Shown: positions 43,421 to 52,155 of the stretch, one piece after another
How positions within the stretch are numbered: the first letter of the stretch is position 1
Layout: each line of letters starts with the position of its first letter
Assembly: GCA_017465145.1 (NCBI GenBank)
Contig: JAFTWU010000009.1
Location: 62,001-126,000 of the forward strand
DNA: 64,000 bases
Direction of reading: 5' to 3'
DNA from: Clostridia bacterium
GTDB taxonomy: Bacteria > Bacillota > Clostridia > Christensenellales > Borkfalkiaceae
Position numbers and translations under genes: made by a program
Notes under the pieces: generated by a model
What the model saw: the letters and a program-made list of their open reading frames with translations, nothing else
The model's database searches: none
Told to the model about the DNA's origin: nothing

Positions 43421-44689
43421 TTATTCAACGCATTTAATTCTTATTGCAGTAGCAATAACGGTAAGCGTTAATGCGGTAATGAAGATTGCTGCTAAAACCA
43501 AAGTGAACTTAAATATTAACAACGCGCAACCTATAAGTGATATAACGAAAAGAACGCCAAGAGCAAAGTCGCCAACGTTAACTTTCTTAGAACCAAGACC
43601 AAGTATTGCAAATACAACTGCTAAGGCGCTTGCAAGTAAAACAACGCCAAGAACGGCAGAAACCATAATTAATCTAAAGGAAACTACGATTTTACCCGTC
43701 TTAATAATGGTGATAATCGACTTAAGAGTAACGGGGTCAGCATAAAGGAAAATGATAAGGGGAATGATAGCGCCAACCGCTGCGATTGCCATTATGCCGT
43801 ATTTAGAAGAAAGTGCGGTGTAATAGCGTTTAAGTTTAGAATCTTCAGGATTTGCTAATTTTTCTTCTATAGGTTTAGTTAAATCAATGCTTAACGCCCT
43901 TAAATTTACAACCAAAATAAGCATTGTGAATAACGCTAATAAAACTGCAAGTTGCATAGTGTTATTTTTGATAAGGAATATAATTTGGAATAAAATTACG
44001 GGAAGAATAAATAGCGATGCAAAAATAACAACGTCTAAAAGGTTAACGCCTTTATCAAAGATAGCCTTAACTAAGTAAGCCAAAACGGGTAATGCCAAAA
44101 CGCCGGCAACTAGCGCTTCTTTTTTGCTTAAGCCGAAAGAGAAGGTGGGGCTTATTGCTTTATAAAGAATACAAATGCCAACGCCCGCAACTGTTAGAAC
44201 GGTTATAAACGCGTATTTTCTGCAAATTTCTGAAAAATAAGCAAGTAAACTATTTTTGGTATAGATTATTTGTTTTTCCCTTTCTGCGCCTGTAAAATAT
44301 TTTGCCCTTAAGTTCATAAAGAATAAACCTACAAGCATCATTAACGCTGCAAAACCAGAGCGACGTGGAGATGACTTTAGAACGGTCATTAAAATAATAA
44401 GGTAAATAACGCCCGCTACAATAAACGCAAGATAGAAACAGTCCGCCACATTCAAGCATTTACTTTTGATTGCAGAGAACAAGTAAATCACGGCAACCAC
44501 ACCCATAAATACTGCAGAGCAGATAACGAATTTAAGGTGACCGTCAAGTTTAAGTAATTTACCTACTAAACCAAACTTATGAACGACGATAAGCGCCGTA
44601 ACCATAATTAAAGCGATAAACAAAGCGGGAATAACGTAACCCTTTTTGAATAGGCTTTTAACGTATAAGTTGTTATTCTTTTCAGCCAT
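43421..44689 (-). CDS. polytopic membrane protein of unknown function
   Basis: The 422-residue product has about 11-12 predicted membrane helices separated by short Lys/Arg-rich loops, and no soluble domain. I do not recognise a family or transporter motif. The frame is open upstream to 44800, but GGAGAAG before ATG 44689 and the promoter at 44724-44752 place the start here, since the longer form would begin upstream of that promoter. It is a single-gene unit with its own promoter and terminator. A four-residue ArgArg-Ser motif (SPRRSG) sits near residue 127 in a cytosolic loop. Confidence 0.8.
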   Translation of the reverse strand: MAEKNNNLYVKSLFKKGYVIPALFIALIMVTALIVVHKFGLVGKLLKLDGHLKFVICSAVFMGVVAVIYLFSAIKSKCLNVADCFYLAFIVAGVIYLIILMTVLKSSPRRSGFAALMMLVGLFFMNLRAKYFTGAEREKQIIYTKNSLLAYFSEICRKYAFITVLTVAGVGICILYKAISPTFSFGLSKKEALVAGVLALPVLAYLVKAIFDKGVNLLDVVIFASLFILPVILFQIIFLIKNNTMQLAVLLALFTMLILVVNLRALSIDLTKPIEEKLANPEDSKLKRYYTALSSKYGIMAIAAVGAIIPLIIFLYADPVTLKSIITIIKTGKIVVSFRLIMVSAVLGVVLLASALAVVFAILGLGSKKVNVGDFALGVLFVISLIGCALLIFKFTLVLAAIFITALTLTVIATAIRIKCVE

Positions 44690-44723
44690 AGAACTTCTCC
44701 TTGAAGATTTTTCTATTTTATAC

Positions 44724-44752
44724 ATTATATAACAAGATAAATTATTTGACAA
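44724..44752 (-). promoter_or_regulatory. sigma-A promoter for the polytopic membrane gene
   Basis: On the minus strand TTGTCA (44752-44747), 17 bp, TATAAT (44729-44724). The leader is about 30 nt. Confidence 0.8.
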
Positions 44753-44817
44753 GTACTTTTTTGAATTAATATTTGAAAAAAAGTGTAAAAAACTAGGCAA
44801 AATAATGCGAAAAGATA

Positions 44818-44846
44818 TTGCTAAATTTTAAGGTTTGGGGTAAAAT
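44818..44846 (+). promoter_or_regulatory. candidate promoter for the rRNA methyltransferase-galT-galE operon
   Basis: TTGCTA at 44818, a 17-bp spacer and TAAAAT at 44841, about 40 bp before the ATG and divergent from the membrane-gene promoter. Confidence 0.6.
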
Positions 44847-44887
44847 GATATAGTAAAGAATTATGTGCTTATTTACTATATTGCAAA

Positions 44888-46048
44888 ATGTATAAAAAAT
44901 ATGATTTCCCTGATAAATTTGATATTGTCGTAACGTGCGCTTCGGGTGTGGAAAAGGTCGTTAAAAGCGAACTTAAACGCCTAGATTACGGCGAAGTTCC
45001 CGCCGTTAACGGTGCACTTACCTTTTTGGGCGATAAAAACGCCGTTGCTAGATGCAATATCAATTTGCGCACGGGGGATAGGGTTTATATAAAACTAGCG
45101 GAATTTCCCGCAACTACTTTCGATGAGTTGTTTGCTGGCGTGCTAGACGTTAGTTGGGCAAGTTATCTGCCAGCCGATGCTAAAATTTTAGTAAACGGCA
45201 AAAGCGTTAAAAGTAAACTTTTTGCACTTTCCGCTTGCCAGAGTATCGTTAAAAAAGCTATAATAGAAAAGATGGGTGCTCAATACCGTGTAAACGGGTT
45301 TTACGAACAAGGTAGCACCTATCAAATAGAATTTTGGATATTTAAAGACCAAGTAACGCTGTTGCTTAACACAAGCGGTGCGGGGTTACATAAAAGGGGA
45401 TATCGCGATTTAGTGTGGATAGCCCCCATAAAAGAAACGCTAGCGTCTTCACTACTTCTACTTAGTGATTTTTATTGGCAACGCCCTTTTCACGACCCAT
45501 TTTGCGGTTCGGGGACTATTCCCATAGAAGCAGCGCGTATCGCCTTAAACATCGCGGGTGGCATAGGTAGAAAGTTTGACTTTTGCGAATGGGAAAATTT
45601 TGGTCAAGACGCCTATAATCTTGCGTTTACCGAAGCAAAAGACAACGAAAAGCGCGATAGAAAAGTGGAAATTTTTGGCACGGATATAGATGCAAAGGCA
45701 ATTAAACTTGCAAAGCGACACGCTATACAAGCGGGCGTTGGGGATAAGATAAAGTTTTCCGTTTGCGACGTTAAAAACTTCCGCCCAACCTTGCCTTGCG
45801 GAACTATCGTTACTAATCCGCCGTATGGAGAGCGCGTTTATGACAGGGAAGAAGCGGAAGCTTGCTATAAAAACCTTGGCAAAGCGTTAAAGGATAGTAT
45901 AGATTGGTCGTTATTCTTAATAACCCCCGCTAAAAACTTTGAAAAACTGTACGGAAAGCGTGCGGATAGAGAAAGAAAGTTATATAACTCTAACAAAGAG
46001 TGTAAATATTACTATTACTATGGTAAAAAAGGAGACAAAAATGATTGA
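44888..46048 (+). CDS. THUMP-domain class I RNA methyltransferase (RlmL/YpsC type)
   Basis: The 386-residue product has an N-terminal THUMP domain (FDIVVTCASGVEKVVKSEL, residues 11-29) and a Rossmann methyltransferase domain with HDPFCGSGTIPIEAA near residue 202 and the catalytic TNPPYGERV near 310. Relatives make m2G in 23S rRNA. It is the single-domain form, as in Firmicutes, without the fused RlmK half. ATG 44888 gives the family start. The end overlaps galT by 8 bp, an unusual pairing with sugar metabolism. Confidence 0.92.
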   Translation: MYKKYDFPDKFDIVVTCASGVEKVVKSELKRLDYGEVPAVNGALTFLGDKNAVARCNINLRTGDRVYIKLAEFPATTFDELFAGVLDVSWASYLPADAKILVNGKSVKSKLFALSACQSIVKKAIIEKMGAQYRVNGFYEQGSTYQIEFWIFKDQVTLLLNTSGAGLHKRGYRDLVWIAPIKETLASSLLLLSDFYWQRPFHDPFCGSGTIPIEAARIALNIAGGIGRKFDFCEWENFGQDAYNLAFTEAKDNEKRDRKVEIFGTDIDAKAIKLAKRHAIQAGVGDKIKFSVCDVKNFRPTLPCGTIVTNPPYGERVYDREEAEACYKNLGKALKDSIDWSLFLITPAKNFEKLYGKRADRERKLYNSNKECKYYYYYGKKGDKND

Positions 46049-47600
46049 CGGTAAATTGCTTACTGAAAAACTTATAAGGTATGCAGGTAAATTTTTGCAT
46101 ATGCAAAAGAGAGATGAAATTTATTTCCGCAACCTTTTACTTCGCGAATTTAAGGTAGACGAACCTTATGAAGGGGACGCTGATTTAACCTTTATCGACA
46201 GTTTAGACGTACCCGACGTGCTTGTTGCTGAAATTGAAAAGTACGCTACGCAAAAAAATCTTTGCGAAGACGGTATGCAAAATCTTTACAGTACCTATAT
46301 TATGGGTTTAATTTCACCCTTGCCTTCAAAGGTTAACGAAACCTTTAACACTATAAAGAAAGAACAAGGGATAGAAGAGGCTTGCAAGTATTTTTACGAC
46401 CTTTCAATAAAGAATAACTACGTTCAAAAAACGGCTATTGGCAGAAATCTTAAGTGGGAATGCCAAGACGGTGAAAGATTTTTAGAAATTACCGTAAACC
46501 TTTCTAAGCCTGAAAAGGACAATAAAGAAATTGCAAAACTTCTTAAAGCGCCCAAAAAGGCAAAATATCCCGCTTGCTTTTTGTGTAAGGAAAACGAAGG
46601 TTTCCAAGGCACGCTTACCCATCCTGCAAGGGAAAATATAAGAACTATCTCTTTAACTATGGGCGGTGAACCTTGGTTCGTTCAATATTCACCCTACGCT
46701 TATTATAACGAACATATGATTGCTATATCAGAAGCGCACGTTCCTATGCACATTGCAGGTGATACCATTGATAAACTTTTAGATTTCGTGGACTTTTTCC
46801 CCAACTATATGATAGGCTCTAACGCAGCGCTACCCATTATCGGCGGTTCAATTCTTAACCACGAACACTTCCAAGGTGGCGAACACTTAATGCCTATGCA
46901 TAAAGCCCCCTTGTCAGGTATGTATCTAGGGTATTTTTCACGCAAATACAAAAAGGTTAAAATCGGCGTAGTTGATTGGTATAACAGCGTTATTAGATTG
47001 CAAAGCAAAAACAGAAAACAAATTGCGGCTTTGGCAAAACTAATTATCGAAACTTGGTCAAATCATACCGACGAAGTTTGCGGTATTTTTGCTGAAACGG
47101 ACGGCGTTAAACACAACTCTTTAGCACCCGTTTGCAGAAAGATTGGAAACGAATACGTTTTCGATATGATTCTTCGCAACAACATTACGTCTAAAGAATA
47201 TCCCGACGGCGTGTTCCACGCTCACCCCGAATATCACAATATTAAAAAAGAAGGTATCGGTCTTATCGAAGCGATGGGTTTATTTATCCTTCCCGGCAGA
47301 TTAAAAACGCAACTTAACATGATTGCTGAAATCTTATGTGGCGTTACCGCTTACGACGAAAAGGAATTAAGCGACCCTAAGAACTATCTATACGCTCATA
47401 GAGATATGATTAAAGAACTTATGCAAGTGGAACTTCCTAAAAAAGATATGGAATCTGCAATGCAAGTGGTTACTGAAAAAGTTAACGATATTTGTAAAAA
47501 CATTTTGTTTAACACTTCAGTATACAAAAAGGACGAACAAGGTTACAAGGGCTTTACGCGTTTCTTAAAGGCTTGTGCGTTAGAACAAAAAAAGCAATAA
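46041..47600 (+). CDS. galT: UDP-glucose-hexose-1-phosphate uridylyltransferase, Firmicutes type
   Basis: GalT swaps UMP between UDP-glucose and galactose-1-phosphate in the Leloir pathway. The 519-residue length and sequence are those of the long Firmicutes GalT (type 2), not the short E. coli form. The nucleotidylated-His region reads NHEHFQGGEHLMP near residue 272. The frame is open upstream to 45939, but AAAAGGAGA before ATG 46041 fixes the start and leaves an 8-bp overlap with the methyltransferase gene. galE follows after 52 bp; galK is not in this window. Confidence 0.93.
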   Translation: MIDGKLLTEKLIRYAGKFLHMQKRDEIYFRNLLLREFKVDEPYEGDADLTFIDSLDVPDVLVAEIEKYATQKNLCEDGMQNLYSTYIMGLISPLPSKVNETFNTIKKEQGIEEACKYFYDLSIKNNYVQKTAIGRNLKWECQDGERFLEITVNLSKPEKDNKEIAKLLKAPKKAKYPACFLCKENEGFQGTLTHPARENIRTISLTMGGEPWFVQYSPYAYYNEHMIAISEAHVPMHIAGDTIDKLLDFVDFFPNYMIGSNAALPIIGGSILNHEHFQGGEHLMPMHKAPLSGMYLGYFSRKYKKVKIGVVDWYNSVIRLQSKNRKQIAALAKLIIETWSNHTDEVCGIFAETDGVKHNSLAPVCRKIGNEYVFDMILRNNITSKEYPDGVFHAHPEYHNIKKEGIGLIEAMGLFILPGRLKTQLNMIAEILCGVTAYDEKELSDPKNYLYAHRDMIKELMQVELPKKDMESAMQVVTEKVNDICKNILFNTSVYKKDEQGYKGFTRFLKACALEQKKQ

Positions 47601-47652
47601 TTTATTAAAATTAATAGAAAACATTTAACGAATAATTTATAGGAGAAATAAC

Positions 47653-48669
47653 ATGAAAGTTTTAGTTACCGGCGGTGCAGGTTATATCGGCTCACACACT
47701 TCAGTTGAACTTTTGAACGCAGGGCACGAAGTTGTTTGTATCGACAACTTTATGAACAGTAAATACGAAGCGGTTAAAAGGGTAGAACAAATTACCGGCA
47801 AAAAGGTTAAATTTTACGAAGGCGATATCCGTGATAGAGCAATTTTAGATAAGATTTTTACAGAAAATAAAATTGACGCGGTTATCAACTTTGCAGGCTT
47901 AAAGGCTGTTGGCGAATCAGTTGCTAAACCTTTAGAATATTACGAAAACAATATCGAAGGTCTTTTGATTTTAGCCTTCGCTATGCGTGACCACGGTGTT
48001 AAGAATTTAGTATTCTCTTCATCAGCAACCGTTTATGGCAAGCCCGAAAGCGTTCCTATCAGAGAAGACTTCCCCTTGTCAACTTCTAACCCCTACGGTA
48101 GCACGAAATTGTTCATTGAATATATGCTTAAAGACTTATTTAAGTCTGACCCTACGTGGAATATTTGTATCTTAAGATACTTCAACCCCGTTGGAGCGCA
48201 CGAATCTGGTATGATAGGCGAAGACCCCAAAGGTATCCCCAACAACCTTTGCCCATATATCACTCAAGTTGCAGTTGGCAAGCGTGAATATCTTGGCGTT
48301 TTCGGTAACGATTACGACACCCCCGACGGTACGGGCGTAAGAGACTATATCCACGTTGTTGACCTTGCTAAAGGTCACGTTCTTGCAGTTAATAAACTTG
48401 CAGAAAACCCCGGTTTATTAATCGTTAACTTGGGTACCGGTCGCGGTTATTCAGTATTAGAAATGGTTCACGCTTTCGAAAAGGTAGTTGGTAAACCTAT
48501 TCCTTATAAAATTATGCCACGCCGTCCCGGTGATATCGGCGAATGCTACGCCGACCCTGCTTACGCTGAAAAAACACTTGGTTTTAAGGCTACTAAAGAT
48601 ATTGACGATATGTGCCGTGACGCTATGAATTGGCAAACCAAAAATCCCAACGGCTATGGCGACTGCTAG
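47653..48669 (+). CDS. galE: UDP-glucose 4-epimerase
   Basis: GalE interconverts UDP-glucose and UDP-galactose. The 338-residue short-chain dehydrogenase has the NAD loop GGAGYIGSHT at residues 7-16, the catalytic Ser region FSSSATVYG near 121 and the catalytic Tyr-x-x-x-Lys in NPYGSTKLF near 147-155. The AGGAG site is strong. It ends the operon ahead of an AT-rich terminator. The full set of motifs supports the epimerase call over other sugar-nucleotide enzymes. Confidence 0.95.
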   Translation: MKVLVTGGAGYIGSHTSVELLNAGHEVVCIDNFMNSKYEAVKRVEQITGKKVKFYEGDIRDRAILDKIFTENKIDAVINFAGLKAVGESVAKPLEYYENNIEGLLILAFAMRDHGVKNLVFSSSATVYGKPESVPIREDFPLSTSNPYGSTKLFIEYMLKDLFKSDPTWNICILRYFNPVGAHESGMIGEDPKGIPNNLCPYITQVAVGKREYLGVFGNDYDTPDGTGVRDYIHVVDLAKGHVLAVNKLAENPGLLIVNLGTGRGYSVLEMVHAFEKVVGKPIPYKIMPRRPGDIGECYADPAYAEKTLGFKATKDIDDMCRDAMNWQTKNPNGYGDC

Positions 48670-48729
48670 TTTTTAGTTAAAATTTTAGGGTAAAAACTCC
48701 TAAAAATCAAAAATAAATTACAAAACACA

Positions 48730-48776
48730 AAAAAGGCGATTTTTTGCAAAAACTGTAAAAAACGCCTTTTTATTTT
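48730..48776 (+). terminator. intrinsic terminator after galE
   Basis: AAAAAGGCG pairs with CGCCTTTTT across a long 24-base loop, followed by more Ts. The long loop lowers confidence slightly. Confidence 0.7.
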
Positions 48777-48786
48777 TTCAAAAAAG

Positions 48787-48815
48787 TTGCAAAATTGATA
48801 AAAAGGGTGTAAAAT
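48787..48815 (+). promoter_or_regulatory. candidate sigma-A promoter for nadE
   Basis: TTGCAA at 48787, a 17-bp spacer and TAAAAT at 48810, directly after the galE terminator and about 40 bp before the proposed nadE start. Confidence 0.65.
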
Positions 48816-48857
48816 TAAATTTATAAAAAGTTAAAAACCTTAAAAAAGGAGATTTTT

Positions 48858-50762
48858 ATAAAAAACGACTTTGTAAAAGTTGCAACCCTTTCACCAAAAT
48901 TAAAGGTGTGCGACGTAGAGTTTAACGTTGGCGAAATTTTAAAAGGAATTACCTTAGCGCTAGAAAACGACGTGCGCCTTATTGCCTTCCCAGAACTTTG
49001 CATAACGGGTTATACGGCGGGGGATTTGTTCTCTTCAAAAACGTTAACTAACGGCGCACTTAAAGGCTTAATTGAAATTGCAAAATTTACTACGGGCAAA
49101 AATATTATCGTTTTCGTTGGATTGCCTTTCGTTAAAGACGGGCTTATTTATAACGTTTGCGCAGGTCTTTCCAACGGTAAAATTTTAGGGTTAGTTCCAA
49201 AAAATTATCTACCTAACTATAGCGAATTTTACGAAAAGAGATATTTTGCACCCGCCCCTAATTTTAGCGATACTGTAAAGATTGATATGGGTGAAGAAGT
49301 GCAAGAAGTTCCCTTCTATAAAAACCTAATTTTTGCCGATAAAAACGTTGAAAACTTTAAGATTTCCGCAGAACTTTGCGAAGATTTATGGACGGCAGTT
49401 CCACCCTCAATTTATCACGCGGTAAACGGTGCGCGTATTATAATTAACCTTTCGGCAAGTAGTGAAAGCACGGGAAAACCCGAAAAGCGCAGAGATTTAG
49501 TTAAAAACCACTCTCAAAAAATCGTTTCAGCATATATTTACGCCAATGCAGGCGAGGGGGAATCTACCACCGATTGTGTGTTCTCTGGTCATAGCATAAT
49601 TGCGGAAAACGGCAAAATCTTAGCGGAAAACGCCCCCTTTAATTACGGCTTAAACGCGTGCGAAATAGATTTATCTTATTTAGATTTTGAACGTAGCAAG
49701 ATAATGAACCAAGATTTCAACGCCGATAAATCCCTTTATCAAACGGTAGAATTTTCCGTTGACACGTCTTTAGATACCGTTACAAGATTATACGAAAAAA
49801 CGCCCTTTATCACTTTAGGCGAAGAAGAATTTGCACTTGATATTGCGGCAAGCGGTCTAGCAAAAAGAGTAGAACACACCTTTTCTAAAAAGATAGTGTT
49901 GGGGCTTTCTGGCGGACTAGATTCTACGCTTGCACTTATCGTTTGTGCAAGGGCGATGGAAAAATTAAAACGCCCCTTAAAAGACGTTATTGCAATAACT
50001 ATGCCGTGTTTTGGCACTAGCAGTAGAACGCTTGATAACAGCATAAAACTAGCAAAAGCCTTTGGTGTAACCTTAAAAAAGGTAGATATAACAAAGTCGG
50101 TAAAATCGCACTTAAAAGACCTTAATCACGATGAAAACGTGCACGACGCCGCTTATGAAAACTCGCAAGCAAGGGAAAGAACGCAAGTTTTAATGGATTT
50201 GGCTAATATGGAAAACGGCTTAGTTGTCGGCACGGGCGACCTATCTGAACTTGCGCTTGGTTGGGCAACCTATAACGGCGACCATATGAGTATGTATGCA
50301 GTTAACGGCTCAGTTCCAAAAACACTAGTAAGGCATTTGGTATATCATTTTGCCGAAAATTCCAAAGCAAAAATAAGAAAGGTTTTGCTTGATATTTTAG
50401 ATACCCCCGTAAGTCCAGAACTTATTCCATCGGGCAACGACACGATAACTCAAGTTACCGAAGATATCGTTGGACCGTACGTTTTGCACGATTTCTTCTT
50501 GTATAACATAATCACGCGCGGTTTTACCCCCAAAAAGTTATACCTTGTTGCTTGCAACACTTTCAAGGGTGAATTTACAAAAGAAACAATATTAAAATGG
50601 CTTAAAACTTTTATAAGAAGATTTTTTAATCAACAGTTTAAGCGTTCTTGTATGCCAGACGGGGTAAAGGTTACCGAAGTAAGTTTATCACCGCGTTCTG
50701 GTTGGCATATGCCTAGCGACGCGGTAAGCGCCCTTTGGCAAAAGGAACTTGAAGATTTATAA
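48858..50762 (+). CDS. nadE: glutamine-dependent NAD+ synthetase, apparent ATA start
   Basis: NadE amidates nicotinic acid adenine dinucleotide. The product has an N-terminal nitrilase-type glutaminase (Glu in FPELCITGY near residue 46, catalytic Cys in SAELCEDLW near 174) and a C-terminal synthetase with the pyrophosphatase loop GLSGGLDSTLAL near 350. The first canonical in-frame start is GTG 48906, but this removes the family's first beta strand (FVKVATLSPKLKVCDVEFN). In-frame codons back to a stop at 48816 include no ATG, GTG or TTG. A strong AAAGGAG site sits exactly six bases before ATA 48858, which gives a normal-length 634-residue protein. It is either a rare AUA start or an ATG changed by mutation or sequencing error. 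Confidence 0.88.
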   Translation: MKNDFVKVATLSPKLKVCDVEFNVGEILKGITLALENDVRLIAFPELCITGYTAGDLFSSKTLTNGALKGLIEIAKFTTGKNIIVFVGLPFVKDGLIYNVCAGLSNGKILGLVPKNYLPNYSEFYEKRYFAPAPNFSDTVKIDMGEEVQEVPFYKNLIFADKNVENFKISAELCEDLWTAVPPSIYHAVNGARIIINLSASSESTGKPEKRRDLVKNHSQKIVSAYIYANAGEGESTTDCVFSGHSIIAENGKILAENAPFNYGLNACEIDLSYLDFERSKIMNQDFNADKSLYQTVEFSVDTSLDTVTRLYEKTPFITLGEEEFALDIAASGLAKRVEHTFSKKIVLGLSGGLDSTLALIVCARAMEKLKRPLKDVIAITMPCFGTSSRTLDNSIKLAKAFGVTLKKVDITKSVKSHLKDLNHDENVHDAAYENSQARERTQVLMDLANMENGLVVGTGDLSELALGWATYNGDHMSMYAVNGSVPKTLVRHLVYHFAENSKAKIRKVLLDILDTPVSPELIPSGNDTITQVTEDIVGPYVLHDFFLYNIITRGFTPKKLYLVACNTFKGEFTKETILKWLKTFIRRFFNQQFKRSCMPDGVKVTEVSLSPRSGWHMPSDAVSALWQKELEDL

Positions 50763-50823
50763 TAAGGTTTGATAGACGATATTTAATAGCGCGAATTAAT
50801 TTAAAGTAAAAACAAATTTAAAC

Positions 50824-50868
50824 AAAAAAGAACCCGACTAAATGGCGTGTTCCATAGGGATTTTTAAA
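50824..50868 (+). repeat. left copy of a short inverted motif flanking the XRE gene
   Basis: It has AAAAAAGAACCCGA, then 12 variable bases, TTCC, and ATAGGGATTTTT. The same blocks recur in reverse orientation at 52033-52081. Both copies lie just past the stop of a neighbouring gene and before a hairpin terminator. Confidence 0.6.
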
Positions 50869-50876
50869 GCATTATA

Positions 50877-50905
50877 AAAGAGTAGCAAAATTTTTGCTAC
50901 TCTTT
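50877..50905. terminator. bidirectional terminator between nadE and the XRE gene
   Basis: AAAGAGTAGC and GCTACTCTTT pair around an AT-only loop. T-rich DNA lies on both sides, so it can end both converging transcripts. Confidence 0.8.
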
Positions 50906-51004
50906 ACTTTTGTTTTAGAAAACACACGACTTTGCCTACAAAGTATAATGTGCTACACTTTTGAAAGTCTTCCTACAAGGATTAATCTCTCGATAAATTG
51001 GAAT

Positions 51005-51799
51005 TTATTGTATATAAAACTTGAATATTTCTTTTGCCCAACCGAGCCAAGATGGAACGTTGCCGTCAAGCCATTCTACAACTTTCGGTATATCTGCCGT
51101 TGTCAGATCTCCAATGTGGCTGTAAACACTTCCGTCTGCTACAGTTTGACCGATAGCAATCATTGCGTGGGCGTGGTCGCCAACGGCGACATATTTACCG
51201 ATAGCAAGCGCACCTGCTGAGAAGTAGCCAACCGAGAGCGCACCAAAGGATATGAGTCCTACGCTGATTGCACCTGCAGCAAATAAGCCGAGAGCAAGCG
51301 AACCAACCGCAAGCAGTCCGGCTGAGAACACGCCTGCGGAGATCAAGCCAAGTGACAAAAGTCCAATAGATATTACTCCAAGTGGAAGCATACCAAGGGA
51401 TACGATTCCTCGTGACATAAGACCTATAGAAAACACTCCACGAGCCTTAAGTCCTACCGCGAAAAATCCGTGTGCATTTTTGCCGATGTGGTAAAGCGGC
51501 ATACCGAAAATCATTTTCTCGCTTTTGCGTTCGTGAAATTGTTTTTTGAATTTATCCCAAAATGTTTCTATTTCTTTAGGTTCGATACCTTGCTTTTCGG
51601 CAATATCTTCATTGAGCAGATAATCCATTGAGCATTCAAAGAGCTTTCCCATTTTGATCAGCTTATCGGTTTCCGGATAGGCTATATCCGACTCCCATTT
51701 GCTGATTGATTGACGGGAAACGCCGAGAATATCGGCAAGCTGCTCTTGTGTATAGTTGTATTCTTTTCTGAGTTTTGATAGCTTTTCGCCAAGTGTCAT
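51005..51799 (-). CDS. XRE-family regulator fused to a glycine pentapeptide-repeat domain
   Basis: Residues 1-60 form a Cro/CI-type helix-turn-helix (YTQEQLADILGVSRQSISKWE). After a linker, residues 111-201 have Gly at every fifth position without exception: 19 glycines at exact 5-residue spacing, with pattern G, two hydrophobics, Ser/Ala, hydrophobic (for example GVFSIGLMSRGIVSLG). The last 60 residues form a separate, unrelated segment. The repeat could fold as a beta solenoid or insert in a membrane. Codon use differs from the neighbours (more CTC, CTG, GAG, CAG, GGA), which suggests transfer. The 264-residue product has a good AAGGAG site. Similar proteins occur in Clostridia; no function is known to me. 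Confidence 0.82.
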   Translation of the reverse strand: MTLGEKLSKLRKEYNYTQEQLADILGVSRQSISKWESDIAYPETDKLIKMGKLFECSMDYLLNEDIAEKQGIEPKEIETFWDKFKKQFHERKSEKMIFGMPLYHIGKNAHGFFAVGLKARGVFSIGLMSRGIVSLGMLPLGVISIGLLSLGLISAGVFSAGLLAVGSLALGLFAAGAISVGLISFGALSVGYFSAGALAIGKYVAVGDHAHAMIAIGQTVADGSVYSHIGDLTTADIPKVVEWLDGNVPSWLGWAKEIFKFYIQ

Positions 51800-51812
51800 A
51801 AAATTTTCTCCT

Positions 51813-51865
51813 TATGTTTTCTAACGCTGCGTTGCCATTATTGTAGCACACAAGGAGAAAACATA
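51813..51865 (-). promoter_or_regulatory. XRE promoter with flanking inverted repeat
   Basis: On the minus strand an extended -10 (TGC then TACAAT at 51845-51840) precedes the XRE gene; the -35 is poor. A perfect 10-bp inverted repeat, TATGTTTTCT at 51813 and AGAAAACATA at 51856, brackets this element and could be an autoregulatory operator. Confidence 0.5.
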
Positions 51866-51991
51866 CCACCAATTAGGCGTTTCTTTATGTAAACTTCGGG
51901 TTGCGTTTTTTTATTTGCCTTACAAATTCTTATTTATCGGTGAGTTTATTATATCAAAAAAACAAATTAAATTCAAACGATTATGCGTAGA

Positions 51992-52023
51992 CAAAAAAAC
52001 TCGACTTATGAAAAGTCGAGTTT
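51992..52023 (-). terminator. intrinsic terminator downstream of deoR
   Basis: AAACTCGACTT and AAGTCGAGTTT form a perfect 11-bp stem. Read on the minus strand it is followed by seven Ts. It lies about 130 bp past the deoR stop. Confidence 0.88.
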
Positions 52024-52032
52024 AATAAATTA

Positions 52033-52081
52033 TTAAATTTAAAATCCCTATAGGAAGAGCGGTAAAATCGGGTTCTTTTTT
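52033..52081 (-). repeat. right copy of the short inverted motif
   Basis: Read on the minus strand: AAAAAAAGAACCCGA, 11 variable bases, TTCC, then TATAGGGATTTT. It mirrors the copy at 50824-50868, with the AAAAAAGAACCCGA end outermost on both sides. Confidence 0.6.
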
Positions 52082-52155
52082 TGCCATCTGGCAAAGGAGG
52101 TATGTAAACTTTTAGCATTATTATGTTTTTATTTAATGCAGTATAGGTAAAATTT

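Larger units (their letters stand above)
51800..52155. other. 356-bp region between the XRE gene and deoR
   Basis: It holds the XRE promoter and inverted repeat (51813-51865), the deoR terminator (51992-52023), the right inverted motif (52033-52081) and a small hairpin TTTGCC-ATCT-GGCAAA (52080-52095) next to a GGAGG. That GGAGG is followed by ATG and an immediate stop, so no gene is called. Confidence 0.7.

Noticed and set aside
44690-44800. N-terminal extension of the polytopic membrane protein
   Set aside because: It would begin upstream of the gene's own promoter and has no ribosome-binding site.
48906-48908. GTG 48906 as the nadE start
   Set aside because: It would remove the conserved first strand of the glutaminase domain and has no well-placed ribosome-binding site.
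52091-52106. GGAGG followed by ATG at about 52101 as a small gene
   Set aside because: The codon after ATG is TAA and the spacing is too short for translation.
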